From Sulfitobacter sp. DSM 110093 (GTDB lineage Bacteria; Pseudomonadota; Alphaproteobacteria; Rhodobacterales; Rhodobacteraceae): a stretch of DNA of 64,000 nt. This document shows positions 26,310 to 35,327 of this stretch, piece after piece (position 1 is the stretch's first letter; each line of letters begins with the position of its first letter). The stretch lies in NCBI RefSeq assembly GCF_022788715.1, contig NZ_CP085167.1, positions 555,001 to 619,000 of the forward strand, in the 5' to 3' direction. The position numbers and the translations under genes are program-made. The notes under the pieces are model-generated. The model had not been told where the DNA came from and did no database searches. It worked only from the letters and a program-made list of their open reading frames with translations.

Positions 26310-27452
26310 ATGATCTATACCAAGACACTCATGGCGGGCGTATCTGCTGTTGCCCTTTTTGCTGCTGCTCCAGTGCTGGCACAGGATGCGACCGAAAAGG
26401 TTGAAGAAACCATTGAGCGGAACGCCGAAGCCGAAGCTGAAATGGAAGCTGAAGTTGAGGGCGATGCCGCCGCGACTGCCAATGTCGCCGGTGGCCAAGT
26501 GGTTGTTGAGCAGGAAGACGCCGAAGTTGACGTGCAGGTACCTGAGCCTGACGTAAACGTGTCGCAGGATGCGCCTGTTGTTACCGTCGAGCAGGCCCAG
26601 CCCGAAGTCACCGTAGCTGTGCCTGAGCCAACAGTTCGCGTTCAGCAGCAGGCACCTATCATCACTGTCGAGCAGGCCCAGCCACAGGTCACCGTGCGCA
26701 TTCCTGAGCCGGTCGTGACCGTGCAGGTTCCCAAGCCGCAGGTTGATGTGAACACGGGTGAGCCTGTCGTCGATCTTGAGCAACCAGAGCCCGTCGTGAA
26801 ATTCGTGCGGCCCGAGCCCAAGATCACCATCGAAGAAGCCGAGCCACGGGTCACCGTTGAACAAGCCGAAGCCGATGTAGATGTTGCTGAATCGCAGGAT
26901 GCCGAAGTGAACGTTGAGCAGGAAGAAGCCAACGTGAATGTGGAGCAGAGCGAAGACGCCAATGTCGTGGTTGAAGACGCCGAAGCGCCTGAGGTCAATG
27001 TCGAAGGCTCAGAGGCTGCCGAGGTTGATGTTGAGCAAGAGCAAGCCCGCGTGTTGATGGAAGACTTCAACGCTGATGAGCAGGGCAACATGGCTGAGGA
27101 AGATCGCACACGTTACCAAGAGAACGTGCAGCGTCTGCCGATCTTTAACCTGACCGCTGAAGAGCTGACAGGCCGCAGCGTTGCCACCGAAGAAGGTGAA
27201 GACGTTGGCGAGATCGACTTTATCGGTGTGCGTGGTGATACCGTTGTCGCGATCATCGGTGTTGGTGGCTTCCTTGGTATGGGCGAAAACGAAGTCGCCA
27301 TCCCAGTAGAGCAGCTGATCCTGCGTGAAGACGAAGTGATTGTTCCCGGCGTTACCGAAGAGCGTCTGGAAAGCATGCCGGAATTTAACGAATCCGAAGT
27401 TGAAATCCTTGATCCGGGTATGCGTCTGGCCGAAAGCGTTGGCCTTGATTAA
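26310..27452 (+). CDS. Secreted repeat-rich PRC-barrel protein
   Basis: 380 residues. A signal peptide (1-24, cleavage after VLA) is followed by a Glu/Ala-rich helix (about 28-60) and then by some 190 residues of alternating Val/Thr with Glu, Gln and Pro. Part of this is a 27-residue repeat: APVVTVEQAQPEVTV at 88 recurs as APIITVEQAQPQVTV at 115. Residues about 280-355 form a PRC-barrel-like domain (IFNLTAEELTGRSVATEEGE, VAIIGVGGFLGMGENEVAIP). It is very acidic, with an extended beta-strand-like repeat and a periplasmic location likely. Role unknown; related PRC proteins are linked to stress or envelope functions. Confidence 0.8.
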   Translation: MIYTKTLMAGVSAVALFAAAPVLAQDATEKVEETIERNAEAEAEMEAEVEGDAAATANVAGGQVVVEQEDAEVDVQVPEPDVNVSQDAPVVTVEQAQPEVTVAVPEPTVRVQQQAPIITVEQAQPQVTVRIPEPVVTVQVPKPQVDVNTGEPVVDLEQPEPVVKFVRPEPKITIEEAEPRVTVEQAEADVDVAESQDAEVNVEQEEANVNVEQSEDANVVVEDAEAPEVNVEGSEAAEVDVEQEQARVLMEDFNADEQGNMAEEDRTRYQENVQRLPIFNLTAEELTGRSVATEEGEDVGEIDFIGVRGDTVVAIIGVGGFLGMGENEVAIPVEQLILREDEVIVPGVTEERLESMPEFNESEVEILDPGMRLAESVGLD

Positions 27453-27763
27453 TCCCGCTTTGCGGAAAGTCTGAACATATGGAAGAAGGCGCCCAGGCGC
27501 CTTCTTTTCGTTTGTGTCGGCGCGAGGGGCGGAATCTTACTATGCCCACTGGACGGGCAGATCTGAACCTGCTAGGTCGCCACATCGGCTCAAGCCCCGG
27601 ATTCGTCCGGGGTTTGGCTATTTGAACGATCCCGGTGGTTGGGATGCCTGCCTCGCAAGAGATTTAAGCCCATCCACCACTCCTACAGGGGACCTTCGGG
27701 GCCCTACAACCAACGCGCTTTTATCTTGATGAAAGCGTGCCAAGCAAACGGAAGACAGAGAAC
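27453..27763 (+). other. Intergenic region and rplB leader
   Basis: 311 bases without a gene. It holds the PRC-gene terminator and a hairpin CCCCGGA/TCCGGGG with a stable TTCG loop (27595-27612). Near 27692-27708 lies a possible stem AGGG...CCCT. I could not find a good -35/-10 pair, although rplB needs a promoter here because terminators stand upstream. Confidence 0.6.
27484..27509 (+). terminator. Terminator after the PRC-barrel gene
   Basis: GAAGGCGC, loop CCAG, GCGCCTTC (27485-27504), then TTTT. Intrinsic terminator. Confidence 0.9.
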
Positions 27764-28606
27764 ATGGCACTCAAGTCGTACAAACCGACGACGCCAGGCC
27801 AGCGTGGACTGGTACTGATCGACCGTTCGGAGCTGTGGAAAGGCCGCCCGGTCAAAGCCCTTACTGAGGGTTTGACCAAATCTGGCGGTCGGAACAACAC
27901 CGGACGAATCACAATGCGTCGTACAGGTGGTGGTGCAAAGCGCCTCTACCGTATCGTCGATTTCAAGCGCAACAAGCTGGACATGTCCGCTGTTGTCGCG
28001 CGGATCGAATATGACCCCAACCGGACCGCCTTCATCGCACTGATCCAGTACGAAGACGGCGAGCAGGCCTACATCCTGGCCCCCCAGCGTCTGGCCATCG
28101 GCGACAAGATCATCGCCGGCGCCAAAGTGGACATCAAACCCGGTAACGCGATGCCTTTCTCGGGCATGCCAATCGGTACGATCGTCCACAACATCGAGAT
28201 GAAGCCCGGCAAGGGCGGTCAGATCGCACGTGCCGCCGGCACCTACGCCCAGTTCGTGGGTCGTGACGGTGGCTACGCTCAGATCCGTCTGAGCAGCGGC
28301 GAGCTGCGTCTCGTGCGTCAGGAATGCATGGCCACCGTTGGTGCCGTGTCCAACCCCGACAACTCGAACCAGAACTACGGTAAAGCGGGCCGCATGCGTC
28401 ACAAGGGCATCCGTCCTTCTGTACGTGGTGTGGTGATGAACCCGATCGATCACCCGCACGGTGGTGGTGAAGGCCGGACCTCTGGTGGTCGTCACCCGGT
28501 TACCCCTTGGGGCAAGCCGACGAAGGGTGCCAAGACCCGCAACAAGAACAAAGCGTCCAGCAAGCTTATCATCCGCTCGCGTCACGCCAAGAAGAAGGGG
28601 CGTTAA
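27764..28606 (+). CDS. rplB: 50S ribosomal protein L2
   Basis: 280 residues. L2 is a core 23S-binding protein needed for subunit association and peptidyl transfer. The blocks [18 protein letters not shown] and [20 protein letters not shown], with the essential His in DHPHGGGEG, are intact. The ATG at 27764 ([15 protein letters not shown]) follows GGAAGA; nine upstream codons are unconserved. It starts a new transcription unit. Confidence 0.98.
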   Translation: MALKSYKPTTPGQRGLVLIDRSELWKGRPVKALTEGLTKSGGRNNTGRITMRRTGGGAKRLYRIVDFKRNKLDMSAVVARIEYDPNRTAFIALIQYEDGEQAYILAPQRLAIGDKIIAGAKVDIKPGNAMPFSGMPIGTIVHNIEMKPGKGGQIARAAGTYAQFVGRDGGYAQIRLSSGELRLVRQECMATVGAVSNPDNSNQNYGKAGRMRHKGIRPSVRGVVMNPIDHPHGGGEGRTSGGRHPVTPWGKPTKGAKTRNKNKASSKLIIRSRHAKKKGR

Positions 28607-28609
28607 TCA

Positions 28610-28888
28610 ATGGCTCGTTCAGTATGGAAAGGTCCTTTTGTTGACTCTTATGTCCTCAAAAAGGCAGAGGCTTCCCGCGAGGGCGGCCGTAACGAAGTGA
28701 TCAAGATCTGGTCGCGCCGCAGCACGATCCTGCCCCAGTTCGTGGGTCTGACGTTTGGCGTGTACAACGGTCATAAGCACATCCCTGTTAACGTCAGCGA
28801 AGACATGATCGGTCAGAAGTTCGGTGAGTACTCCCCGACTCGGACCTACTACGGTCATGCCGCCGACAAAAAAGCGAAGCGGAAATAA
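28610..28888 (+). CDS. rpsS: 30S ribosomal protein S19
   Basis: 92 residues. S19 binds 16S rRNA with S13 in the 30S head. It starts with [20 protein letters not shown] and contains [20 protein letters not shown] and the C-terminal [20 protein letters not shown]. It begins 3 bases after the rplB stop codon. Confidence 0.98.
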   Translation: MARSVWKGPFVDSYVLKKAEASREGGRNEVIKIWSRRSTILPQFVGLTFGVYNGHKHIPVNVSEDMIGQKFGEYSPTRTYYGHAADKKAKRK

Positions 28889-28891
28889 GCC

Positions 28892-29272
28892 ATGAGCAAG
28901 GATAAGAATCCCCGCCGCGTGGCAGATAACGAAGCAATGGCAAAACTGCGCATGCTTCGCACCAGCCCGCAGAAACTGAACCTGGTTGCAGCTCTGATCC
29001 GTGGCAAGTCCGTGGATAAAGCGTTGACCGACCTCACCTTCTCCAAGAAGCGGGTCGCGCAGGACGTGAAGAAATGCCTTCAGTCCGCGATCGCCAACGC
29101 CGAGAACAACCACAACCTGGACGTCGATGAGCTCATCGTGGCCGAGGCCTATGTCGGTAAGAACCTGACTATGAAGCGCGGTCGTCCGCGTGCCCGTGGC
29201 CGGTTCGGCAAGATCATCAAGCCGTTTGCCGAGATCACGATCAAAGTGCGTCAAGTTGAGGAGCAAGCCTGA
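28892..29272 (+). CDS. rplV: 50S ribosomal protein L22
   Basis: 126 residues. L22 reaches into the exit tunnel with its beta-hairpin ([20 protein letters not shown]). The N-terminal part shows [20 protein letters not shown] and [20 protein letters not shown]. Its TGA overlaps the rpsC start by one base. Confidence 0.98.
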   Translation: MSKDKNPRRVADNEAMAKLRMLRTSPQKLNLVAALIRGKSVDKALTDLTFSKKRVAQDVKKCLQSAIANAENNHNLDVDELIVAEAYVGKNLTMKRGRPRARGRFGKIIKPFAEITIKVRQVEEQA

Positions 29273-29979
29273 TGGGTAACAAAGTAAATCCGATCGGTAT
29301 GCGTCTTCAGGTGAACCGCACCTGGGACAGCCGCTGGTACGCCGACACCAAGGATTACGGTGATCTTCTGCTCGAAGACCTCGCAATCCGCGACTTCATC
29401 AAGAAAGAGTGCCACCAAGCTGGTGTTGCTCGTGTGATCATCGAGCGTCCGCACAAAAAGTGCCGCGTCACGATCCACACAGCACGCCCTGGTGTCATCA
29501 TTGGCAAGAAAGGCGCGGACATCGAGACGCTGCGCCAGAAGATCGCCAAGATGACCAAATCGGAACTGCACCTCAACATCGTTGAGATCCGCAAGCCCGA
29601 GTTGGACGCACATCTGGTTGGTGAGAGCATTGCACAGCAGCTGGAGCGCCGGGTTTCTTTCCGCCGCGCCATGAAACGTGCCGTGCAGAACGCCATGCGC
29701 ATGGGCGCACTGGGCATCCGCGTGAACCTCGCGGGTCGTCTTGGTGGTGCTGAAATCGCGCGTACCGAATGGTACCGTGAGGGTCGCGTGCCGCTGCACA
29801 CATTGCGTGCCGATATCGATTACGCACATGTCGAAGCGGCCACCGCTTACGGCATCATCGGGATCAAGACATGGATCTTCAAAGGCGAGATCATGGAACA
29901 CGATCCCGCCGCGCGTGACCGTAAGGCACAGGAACTCCAAGACGGCCCAGCACCTCGCGGTGCCGGCGGTCGTCGCTAA
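29272..29979 (+). CDS. rpsC: 30S ribosomal protein S3
   Basis: 235 residues. S3 lies at the mRNA entry channel. It has an N-terminal [20 protein letters not shown], a KH domain ([20 protein letters not shown]) and a C-terminal domain with [20 protein letters not shown]. The tail is basic and low in complexity ([10 protein letters not shown]). Confidence 0.98.
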   Translation: MGNKVNPIGMRLQVNRTWDSRWYADTKDYGDLLLEDLAIRDFIKKECHQAGVARVIIERPHKKCRVTIHTARPGVIIGKKGADIETLRQKIAKMTKSELHLNIVEIRKPELDAHLVGESIAQQLERRVSFRRAMKRAVQNAMRMGALGIRVNLAGRLGGAEIARTEWYREGRVPLHTLRADIDYAHVEAATAYGIIGIKTWIFKGEIMEHDPAARDRKAQELQDGPAPRGAGGRR

Positions 29980-29992
29980 GGGGGAATGAGAA

Positions 29993-30406
29993 ATGCTTCA
30001 ACCAAAGCGTACTAAATTCCGTAAGCAGTTTAAGGGCTCGATCAAGGGTCTGGCAAAGGGCGGGTCTGACCTGAACTTTGGCACCTACGGCCTGAAGGCA
30101 CTGCAGCCGGAGCGGGTTACAGCCCGTCAAATCGAAGCGGCACGCCGCGCCATGACGCGTCACATGAAGCGTCAAGGCCGTGTCTGGATCCGTATCTTCC
30201 CGGACGTACCGGTCACCTCCAAGCCCGTCGAAGTTCGTATGGGTAAAGGTAAAGGTTCCGTCGACTTCTGGGCAGCCAAGGTCAAGCCGGGCCGCATCAT
30301 GTTCGAAATCGACGGTGTCGGTGAAGACGTGGCGCGCGAAGCCCTGCGTCTGGCAGCCATGAAGCTGCCGATCAAGACCCGGGTTGTCGTCCGCGAGGAC
30401 TGGTAA
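29993..30406 (+). CDS. rplP: 50S ribosomal protein L16
   Basis: 137 residues. L16 helps to position A-site tRNA. It begins [20 protein letters not shown] and contains [20 protein letters not shown] and [21 protein letters not shown] terminator follows it, so rpmC, its usual neighbour, is separated by 2.4 kb of other genes. Confidence 0.98.
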   Translation: MLQPKRTKFRKQFKGSIKGLAKGGSDLNFGTYGLKALQPERVTARQIEAARRAMTRHMKRQGRVWIRIFPDVPVTSKPVEVRMGKGKGSVDFWAAKVKPGRIMFEIDGVGEDVAREALRLAAMKLPIKTRVVVREDW

Positions 30407-30441
30407 GCCCTTCGCCCCGCAAGGGGTGGGTAAGAGAAATG

Positions 30442-30474
30442 AACCCCCGTCGAGCGATCGGCGGGGGTTTTGCT
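30442..30474 (+). terminator. Terminator after rplP
   Basis: AACCCCC (30442-30448) pairs with GGGGGTT (30463-30469), followed by TTGCTTT. It ends the rplB-rplP transcript. Confidence 0.88.
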
Positions 30475-30477
30475 TTG

Positions 30478-31062
30478 TCAGGCGACAGCTTCGGTCTCGA
30501 GATCAAGCCAGAGCTTCCCGTTTCGGTAGCCGCCTTTGATCAGATGCCCCGGCTCAGCGATTTCGGGGTGAGCCTCTGCCCAATCGCGGAACTGATCGCG
30601 GCTGACCACTTGCCCGCCGTAGCCTCTGGCGGACCGCAAAATATAGGGATCTGCTGGGGTGCCCTTGGGTACGACCGATACGCGGTTCACCGGCAGGTCG
30701 AGTTGGCTGCTCAGGGCCTTATTATGTTGATACCGACCGATGAGCAGATAGCCTACGTTGGCGTCAAACACGACCCGAGGGAAGTATCCGCGGGCCCGCA
30801 GTTCATCAACGACATCACGGACCGCTCTGATATTCGGTTCGCCCGTCTTCCAATACATGACGTTTGAGCCGTCGATTACGACCCATTTTTTAGGCGGGCC
30901 CCTAAATCTGCGGTCGGGCGTCAGCAATGACCACAGCGAAAGGATTGCGCTGGCAATGATGCAGAGCGCGCCGATGAGGCTGACATCCTGATAACCGGGC
31001 GTGGATGCGGCCGCTGCGGTCAGGACTAGTGAAGCAAAAAGTAGAATGAACGGGGTAAACAT
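30478..31062 (-). CDS. Membrane-anchored NYN/Zc3h12a-like ribonuclease domain protein
   Basis: 194 residues. Two N-terminal hydrophobic helices (about 3-20 and 28-48) anchor a cytoplasmic PIN-like domain of the NYN/Zc3h12a type. Acidic catalytic candidates are D64 (WVVIDGSNVMYW), D100 (VVFDANVGYL), D138 (GTPADPYILR) and D156 (VVSRDQFRDW). The spacing fits a metal-dependent endoribonuclease. It is transcribed against the ribosomal genes inside the rplP-rpmC gap. Cleavage activity and targets are inferred from the fold only. Confidence 0.82.
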   Translation of the reverse strand: MFTPFILLFASLVLTAAAASTPGYQDVSLIGALCIIASAILSLWSLLTPDRRFRGPPKKWVVIDGSNVMYWKTGEPNIRAVRDVVDELRARGYFPRVVFDANVGYLLIGRYQHNKALSSQLDLPVNRVSVVPKGTPADPYILRSARGYGGQVVSRDQFRDWAEAHPEIAEPGHLIKGGYRNGKLWLDLETEAVA

Positions 31063-31208
31063 ATGCGAAATAACTGCGTTGGATAATACTTAAGGTTGAG
31101 TGTCTGGCAAATATCCGCGTTGGGCAAGGCGCCGCGGCCCGTACTGGCCATCCCGGCTAATAATCGGTAGCCTTTACGCAACCCATCGCGACAGGAAAGG
31201 CCAGCCAC

Positions 31209-31412
31209 ATGAAGCACGTCCCAAAGCCCAATACCGACGAAGACCTGATCCGTGCGTTCCTCGACAAGGGTGGGGAGGTCAAAAAGGGAAAGACCAAGCC
31301 GATGCCTAGCGACTTGGGGCTCAGCAACAATCAGTGGGGCAACAAGCTGACGAAAGAAGAGAAAGCTGCGGTAAAGGCGCAGGAAGAGGCGGCGAAGGCG
31401 GCCAAGAAGTAG
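31209..31412 (+). CDS. Small basic hypothetical protein (67 aa)
   Basis: 67 residues, very rich in Lys (KKGKTKPMPSDLGLSNNQWG, then KLTKEEKAAVKAQEEAAKAA). The second half is predicted to be a charged helix. ACAGGAAAGG lies upstream of the ATG at good spacing, and the composition looks like a real protein. No known domain is seen. It sits between the divergent NYN gene and the convergent hemerythrin gene. Confidence 0.6.
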   Translation: MKHVPKPNTDEDLIRAFLDKGGEVKKGKTKPMPSDLGLSNNQWGNKLTKEEKAAVKAQEEAAKAAKK

Positions 31413-31432
31413 TGCAAAGTGAGGGTGTGTCG

Positions 31433-32017
31433 TCAGATATCCACCTGATAGACGCCCAAAGCCTCGGCCAGCGCGGTTTCTTCGAAATGGAAGTGCGATT
31501 GCACGACAGAAACCAGTCGGTCAAAGATAGCGCGGGTTTCGGCAAAGTCCGTCGCGCTTGGTGCTGCGGTCAAGCTTTCCGCGGCCTTGCCGAGCCGCTC
31601 TAGAAGCGCATGTACCACCTCATGCTCTGCCCGTAGCCGATCTACGATGGTGCGCACGGCGACAGACCCACGGGCCTGCAATTGCGGAAAGATGCTCTGC
31701 TCTTCGATGTTGTGATGCATCGTCAACGCCCAGCATTGCTGCCCGCAAAGCGTTCCGGCAGCGGCAAAATTCTTGGCCATCTCTGTATGGAGCACGATAT
31801 GGGCCAGATCGGCGGGTGGTGTCTCTCCGCCTTCGATCCGGGCCATGACCTGCGCGATCCGCGCGAGATCTTTTAAGTAATGTCTGTGAATGGCCGCCAG
31901 ATGCCGCCCCGCTTGCCGCTGACTGTCGGTTACCTTGCCTAGCTGAGGCTTCGGCGGGCGGGTGTCTGGGTCAATCGTTAACGCAGACAGGGGCCGCCCA
32001 TCGTAGTGTTTTGACAT
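31433..32017 (-). CDS. Hemerythrin HHE-domain protein
   Basis: 194 residues, largely helical. Possible di-iron ligands are spaced as in HHE proteins: H44/H46 (AAIHRHYLKD), H101/H102 with E106 (MHHNIEEQSIFP), H132/H136 (LRAEHEVVHALLE) and H175/H177 with E179/E180 (SHFHFEE). Such proteins bind oxygen or sense oxygen and iron; an enzymatic role is not implied. Its start is 2 bases from the end of the oxygenase gene upstream, so the two form a minus-strand operon. Confidence 0.85.
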   Translation of the reverse strand: MSKHYDGRPLSALTIDPDTRPPKPQLGKVTDSQRQAGRHLAAIHRHYLKDLARIAQVMARIEGGETPPADLAHIVLHTEMAKNFAAAGTLCGQQCWALTMHHNIEEQSIFPQLQARGSVAVRTIVDRLRAEHEVVHALLERLGKAAESLTAAPSATDFAETRAIFDRLVSVVQSHFHFEETALAEALGVYQVDI

Positions 32018-32019
32018 CC

Positions 32020-32640
32020 CTAGGCCCAGTTGTAGTTGAAGCTCACCGACACCCGATCTTCTTCGATCATATTCATCGGCACCTCATGACGCAGCCAGCT
32101 TTCCCACAGCAGCACATCGCCAGCTTGGGGCGCGACATAGATGAAGGGGCGCAGCTCCTCGCGCGCGTCCTTCACCCGACCGGGGGCGGCCATCATCATC
32201 GGTAAGCGCGGGTCCTCAAAGCGGATCGCACTGGCGCCTTCGGGCATGGTGACGTAGGTCGTGCCCGAGATTACCGAATGCGGGTGGATATGCGAGGTGT
32301 GGATGCCGCCTTCGGGCAGGATGTTCAGCCACAGCGAGTCGAGCACAAGTTTACGATCACCCAGATCGAACTCTAGGTCTTTGGCGAAGGCCGCCACATG
32401 TTTGTCCAGCACGGCGACCAGATCTTTGAAGATCGGGAAGCGGTAGGGCAGGTCGTCCAATGAGGCATAAGAGGTGTAACCCGCATAGCCGTTTTCTTCG
32501 CACCAATCCTGTCCGGCCTCGTCGTCCTCAGCGATGGAGAAACAAGAGGCGGCCAGCTCATCAGTGTCGATGGGTTTGCCATGCGCCGACAGGGCGGCGT
32601 GATAGAGGCGGGTGGCGAAAAGCGATTTGATGTTTGACAT
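32020..32640 (-). CDS. 2OG-Fe(II) oxygenase-like protein (TIGR02466 type)
   Basis: 206 residues resembling the TIGR02466 group of putative 2-oxoglutarate/Fe(II) oxygenases. The iron-binding cluster is likely within HTSHIHPHSVISGTTYV (His114, 117, 119, 121), the distal His is H185 (WLRHEVPMN) and R196 would bind 2-oxoglutarate. The substrate is unknown. It is co-transcribed with the hemerythrin gene and starts divergently from rpmC. A perfect palindrome lies 15 bases upstream of its start codon. Confidence 0.8.
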   Translation of the reverse strand: MSNIKSLFATRLYHAALSAHGKPIDTDELAASCFSIAEDDEAGQDWCEENGYAGYTSYASLDDLPYRFPIFKDLVAVLDKHVAAFAKDLEFDLGDRKLVLDSLWLNILPEGGIHTSHIHPHSVISGTTYVTMPEGASAIRFEDPRLPMMMAAPGRVKDAREELRPFIYVAPQAGDVLLWESWLRHEVPMNMIEEDRVSVSFNYNWA

Positions 32641-32655
32641 AGGTCCTTCTTATGC

Positions 32656-32667
32656 GGAACATGTTCC
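32656..32667. promoter_or_regulatory. Perfect palindrome GGAACATGTTCC upstream of the oxygenase gene
   Basis: A 12-bp perfect palindrome between the divergent oxygenase and rpmC genes, 15 bases upstream of the oxygenase ATG. It could be an operator. It is not the alphaproteobacterial LexA box (GTTC-N7-GTTC). Confidence 0.4.
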
Positions 32668-32717
32668 TATCGCCAGCGTCTTTCCCGCCTAATTCACAGG
32701 CGCCGGGCCATCGGGGG

Positions 32718-32746
32718 TTGCCATGTGCGACCTCAACGCGTATTGG
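32718..32746 (+). promoter_or_regulatory. Sigma-70-type promoter of the spc cluster (rpmC)
   Basis: -35 TTGCCA (32718-32723), 17-bp spacer, -10 TATTGG (32741-32746), about 75 bases before the rpmC GTG. Confidence 0.6.
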
Positions 32747-32822
32747 CACCTTTCATCATGAACTCCACCAGAATCATGGTCACCCCACAGGGGCCTACTG
32801 GTGATGTTGAAAGGAAGAGGCC

Positions 32823-33026
32823 GTGAAAGCCAGCGAACTGCACGACAAGACGCCGGACCAGCTCCGCGACGAGCTTGTGAACCTGAAAAAAGAATCCTTC
32901 AACTTGCGTTTTCAGCAGGCCACCGGCCAGCTGGAAAACCCCGCACGTTTGAAGACCGTGAAGCGTGACGTGGCTCGTGTCCACACCGTGCTGAACCAGA
33001 AAGCCGCTGCTGCGGCAGCCGAATAA
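32823..33026 (+). CDS. rpmC: 50S ribosomal protein L29
   Basis: 67 residues. L29 lies by the tunnel exit. The sequence [20 protein letters not shown] followed by [20 protein letters not shown] is typical. It uses a GTG start at 32823 after AAGGAAGAGG. First gene of the piece rpmC-rpmD. Confidence 0.97.
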   Translation: MKASELHDKTPDQLRDELVNLKKESFNLRFQQATGQLENPARLKTVKRDVARVHTVLNQKAAAAAAE

Positions 33027-33040
33027 TAGGAGCCTGAAAC

Positions 33041-33286
33041 ATGCCCAAGCGTATCCTTACAGGCACCGTGACATCGGACGCCAACGCACAAACAGTTTCC
33101 GTTTCCGTAGAGCGTCGCTTTACGCATCCGGTTCTGAAAAAGACCATCCGTAAGTCCAAGAAGTACCGGGCTCACGATGAGAACAACACATACAAAGTGG
33201 GCGACAGCGTTCGCATCATCGAGTGTGCACCAAAGTCGAAAACCAAACGTTGGGAAGTTCTGACTTCGGACAAGACCGAAGCCTAA
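33041..33286 (+). CDS. rpsQ: 30S ribosomal protein S17
   Basis: 81 residues. S17 is a primary 16S-binding OB-fold protein. It begins [20 protein letters not shown] and has [20 protein letters not shown] and [26 protein letters not shown] lies upstream of the ATG. Confidence 0.98.
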   Translation: MPKRILTGTVTSDANAQTVSVSVERRFTHPVLKKTIRKSKKYRAHDENNTYKVGDSVRIIECAPKSKTKRWEVLTSDKTEA

Positions 33287-33349
33287 GCCCCTTAAACGAA
33301 ACCCTGGGATGAGGGCCGCATCGCCCCCCAGAAGGTCGGGAGAAACCAA

Positions 33350-33718
33350 ATGATCCAGATGCAGACCAACCTGGATGTTGCTGACAACAGCGGCGCGCGC
33401 CGTGTTCAGTGCATCAAGGTCTTGGGTGGTTCCAAGCGTAAATACGCATCCGTCGGCGACATCATTGTCGTGTCGGTCAAGGAAGCCATCCCTCGCGGTC
33501 GTGTGAAAAAAGGCGACGTCCGTAAGGCCGTTGTCGTTCGCACCGCCAAAGAAGTTCGTCGCGACGATGGCACCGCCATCCGTTTCGACCGCAACGCTGC
33601 TGTTATCCTGAATAACAACAACGAGCCTGTCGGCACCCGTATCTTCGGGCCGGTTGTTCGTGAGCTGCGTGCGAAGAACTTCATGAAAATCATCTCGCTC
33701 GCTCCGGAGGTGCTGTAA
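33350..33718 (+). CDS. rplN: 50S ribosomal protein L14
   Basis: 122 residues. L14 forms an intersubunit bridge and is the RsfS silencing-factor site. It begins [20 protein letters not shown] and ends with [20 protein letters not shown]. In E. coli the S8 repressor acts in the adjacent leader region of this operon. The 63-base leader here has a possible CTGGG/CCCAG stem. Confidence 0.98.
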   Translation: MIQMQTNLDVADNSGARRVQCIKVLGGSKRKYASVGDIIVVSVKEAIPRGRVKKGDVRKAVVVRTAKEVRRDDGTAIRFDRNAAVILNNNNEPVGTRIFGPVVRELRAKNFMKIISLAPEVL

Positions 33719-33720
33719 TC

Positions 33721-34032
33721 ATGGCTGCTAAACTTCGCAAAGGTGACAAGGTCATCGTGCTGTCCGGCAAGGACAAAGGCAAAACGGGCACCATCTCGTC
33801 CGTTGACCCCAAGTCGAACAAGGCCATCGTTGACGGCGTGAAAATCGCCATCCGCGCCACGCGCCAGACACAGACATCTCAGGGCGGCCGCATCCCCAAG
33901 GCGATGCCGATCGACCTGAGCAACCTCGCACTGGTGGATGCCAACGGCAAACCCACGCGCGTGGGTTTCAAAATCGAAGGCGACAAAAAAGTGCGCTTTG
34001 CCAAGACCACGGGGGACGTGATCGATGCTTGA
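33721..34032 (+). CDS. rplX: 50S ribosomal protein L24
   Basis: 103 residues. L24 is an early assembly initiator for 23S rRNA. It has the KOW pattern [20 protein letters not shown] near the N terminus. It starts 2 bases after the rplN stop codon, and its last codons overlap the rplE start by 8 bases. Confidence 0.98.
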   Translation: MAAKLRKGDKVIVLSGKDKGKTGTISSVDPKSNKAIVDGVKIAIRATRQTQTSQGGRIPKAMPIDLSNLALVDANGKPTRVGFKIEGDKKVRFAKTTGDVIDA

Positions 34033-34588
34033 TACCGCAACCTACACACCCCGCCTTCAGGCCGAATACCGCGAGAAGATCCGCGCCGCCCTGAAAGAGG
34101 AATTCGGCTACAAGAACGACATGATGATCCCCAAGCTGGACAAAATCGTTCTGAACATCGGCTGTGGTGCCGAAGCCGTACGTGACAGCAAGAAAGCCAA
34201 GTCGGCTCAGGAAGACTTGACCGCGATTGCAGGCCAGAAGGCTTTGACAACCGTAGCCAAGAAATCCATCGCTGGTTTCCGCGTTCGTGAGGAAATGCCG
34301 CTGGGTGCGAAAGTAACCCTGCGCGGTGACCGCATGTACGAATTCCTTGACCGTCTGATTACGATCGCAATGCCCCGTATCCGCGACTTCCGCGGCGTGC
34401 CAGGCAAAAGCTTTGATGGCCGTGGCAACTACGCCATGGGCATGAAAGAGCATATCGTGTTCCCCGAAATCGACTTCGACAAAGTTGACGAGACTTGGGG
34501 TATGGACATCGTGATCGCCACCACGGCGAAAACCGACGCTGAAGCCAAGGCGCTGTTGAAAGCTTTCAACATGCCCTTCAATTCATAA
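34025..34588 (+). CDS. rplE: 50S ribosomal protein L5
   Basis: 187 residues. L5 binds 5S rRNA and contacts P-site tRNA. It shows [40 protein letters not shown] and [20 protein letters not shown]. Translation is coupled to rplX through the overlap. Confidence 0.98.
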   Translation: MLDTATYTPRLQAEYREKIRAALKEEFGYKNDMMIPKLDKIVLNIGCGAEAVRDSKKAKSAQEDLTAIAGQKALTTVAKKSIAGFRVREEMPLGAKVTLRGDRMYEFLDRLITIAMPRIRDFRGVPGKSFDGRGNYAMGMKEHIVFPEIDFDKVDETWGMDIVIATTAKTDAEAKALLKAFNMPFNS

Positions 34589-34606
34589 GCGCGGGAAGGA
34601 TTAGAA

Positions 34607-34912
34607 ATGGCTAAGAAATCCATGATTGAGCGCGAGAAGAAGCGCGAAGCACTGGTCAAAAAGTACGCTGAGAAGCGCGCGGCTCTGAAAGAGATCGTGA
34701 GCGACGAAAGCAAACCGATGGAAGAGCGTTTCCGCGCTTCCCTGAAACTGGCGAAACTGCCGCGCAACAGCTCTGCTGTGCGTCTGCACAACCGTTGCCA
34801 GCTGACGGGCCGCCCGCACGCCTACTATCGTAAACTGAAAATTTCGCGGATCGCGCTGCGGGACCTTGGCTCTTCGGGCCAGATCCCCGGCATGGTCAAG
34901 TCGAGCTGGTAA
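34607..34912 (+). CDS. rpsN: 30S ribosomal protein S14 (zinc-free long form)
   Basis: 101 residues, the long C-minus type without the CXXC zinc motif. It contains [20 protein letters not shown] followed by [21 protein letters not shown]14 completes the 30S head. GGAAGG precedes the ATG. Confidence 0.97.
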   Translation: MAKKSMIEREKKREALVKKYAEKRAALKEIVSDESKPMEERFRASLKLAKLPRNSSAVRLHNRCQLTGRPHAYYRKLKISRIALRDLGSSGQIPGMVKSSW

Positions 34913-34924
34913 GGAGCGCATCAG

Positions 34925-35317
34925 ATGAACGATCCTATCGCAGATATGCTGACACGCATCCGTAACTCTTCGCTGCGCGGCAAATCAACCGTATCCACAC
35001 CAGCTTCCAAGCTGCGTGCATGGGTGTTGGACGTGCTGGCCGACGAAGGCTACATCCGCGGCTACGAAAAAGTCACGGGCGCCGATGGCCACCCCGCCAT
35101 CGAGATCAGCCTCAAGTACTACGAAGGCGAACCTGTTATTCGTGAATTGAAGCGGGTTTCCAAACCCGGTCGTCGCGTCTACATGGCCGTCAATGACATT
35201 CCTGTTGTCCGTCAGGGCCTCGGTGTGTCGATTGTCTCCACCTCCAAAGGTGTGATGTCGGACGCATCAGCACGCTCTGCCAATGTTGGCGGCGAAGTGC
35301 TCTGCACCGTATTCTAA
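34925..35317 (+). CDS. rpsH: 30S ribosomal protein S8
   Basis: 130 residues. S8 is a primary 16S-binding protein and the spc operon repressor in E. coli. It begins [20 protein letters not shown] and has the C-terminal RNA-binding block [26 protein letters not shown] lies upstream of the start. Confidence 0.98.
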   Translation: MNDPIADMLTRIRNSSLRGKSTVSTPASKLRAWVLDVLADEGYIRGYEKVTGADGHPAIEISLKYYEGEPVIRELKRVSKPGRRVYMAVNDIPVVRQGLGVSIVSTSKGVMSDASARSANVGGEVLCTVF

Positions 35318-35327
35318 GGAGAAGACA

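Noticed and set aside
32656..32667. LexA/SOS box
   Set aside because: Alphaproteobacterial LexA uses GTTC-N7-GTTC; this palindrome has different spacing and the gene is not an SOS gene.
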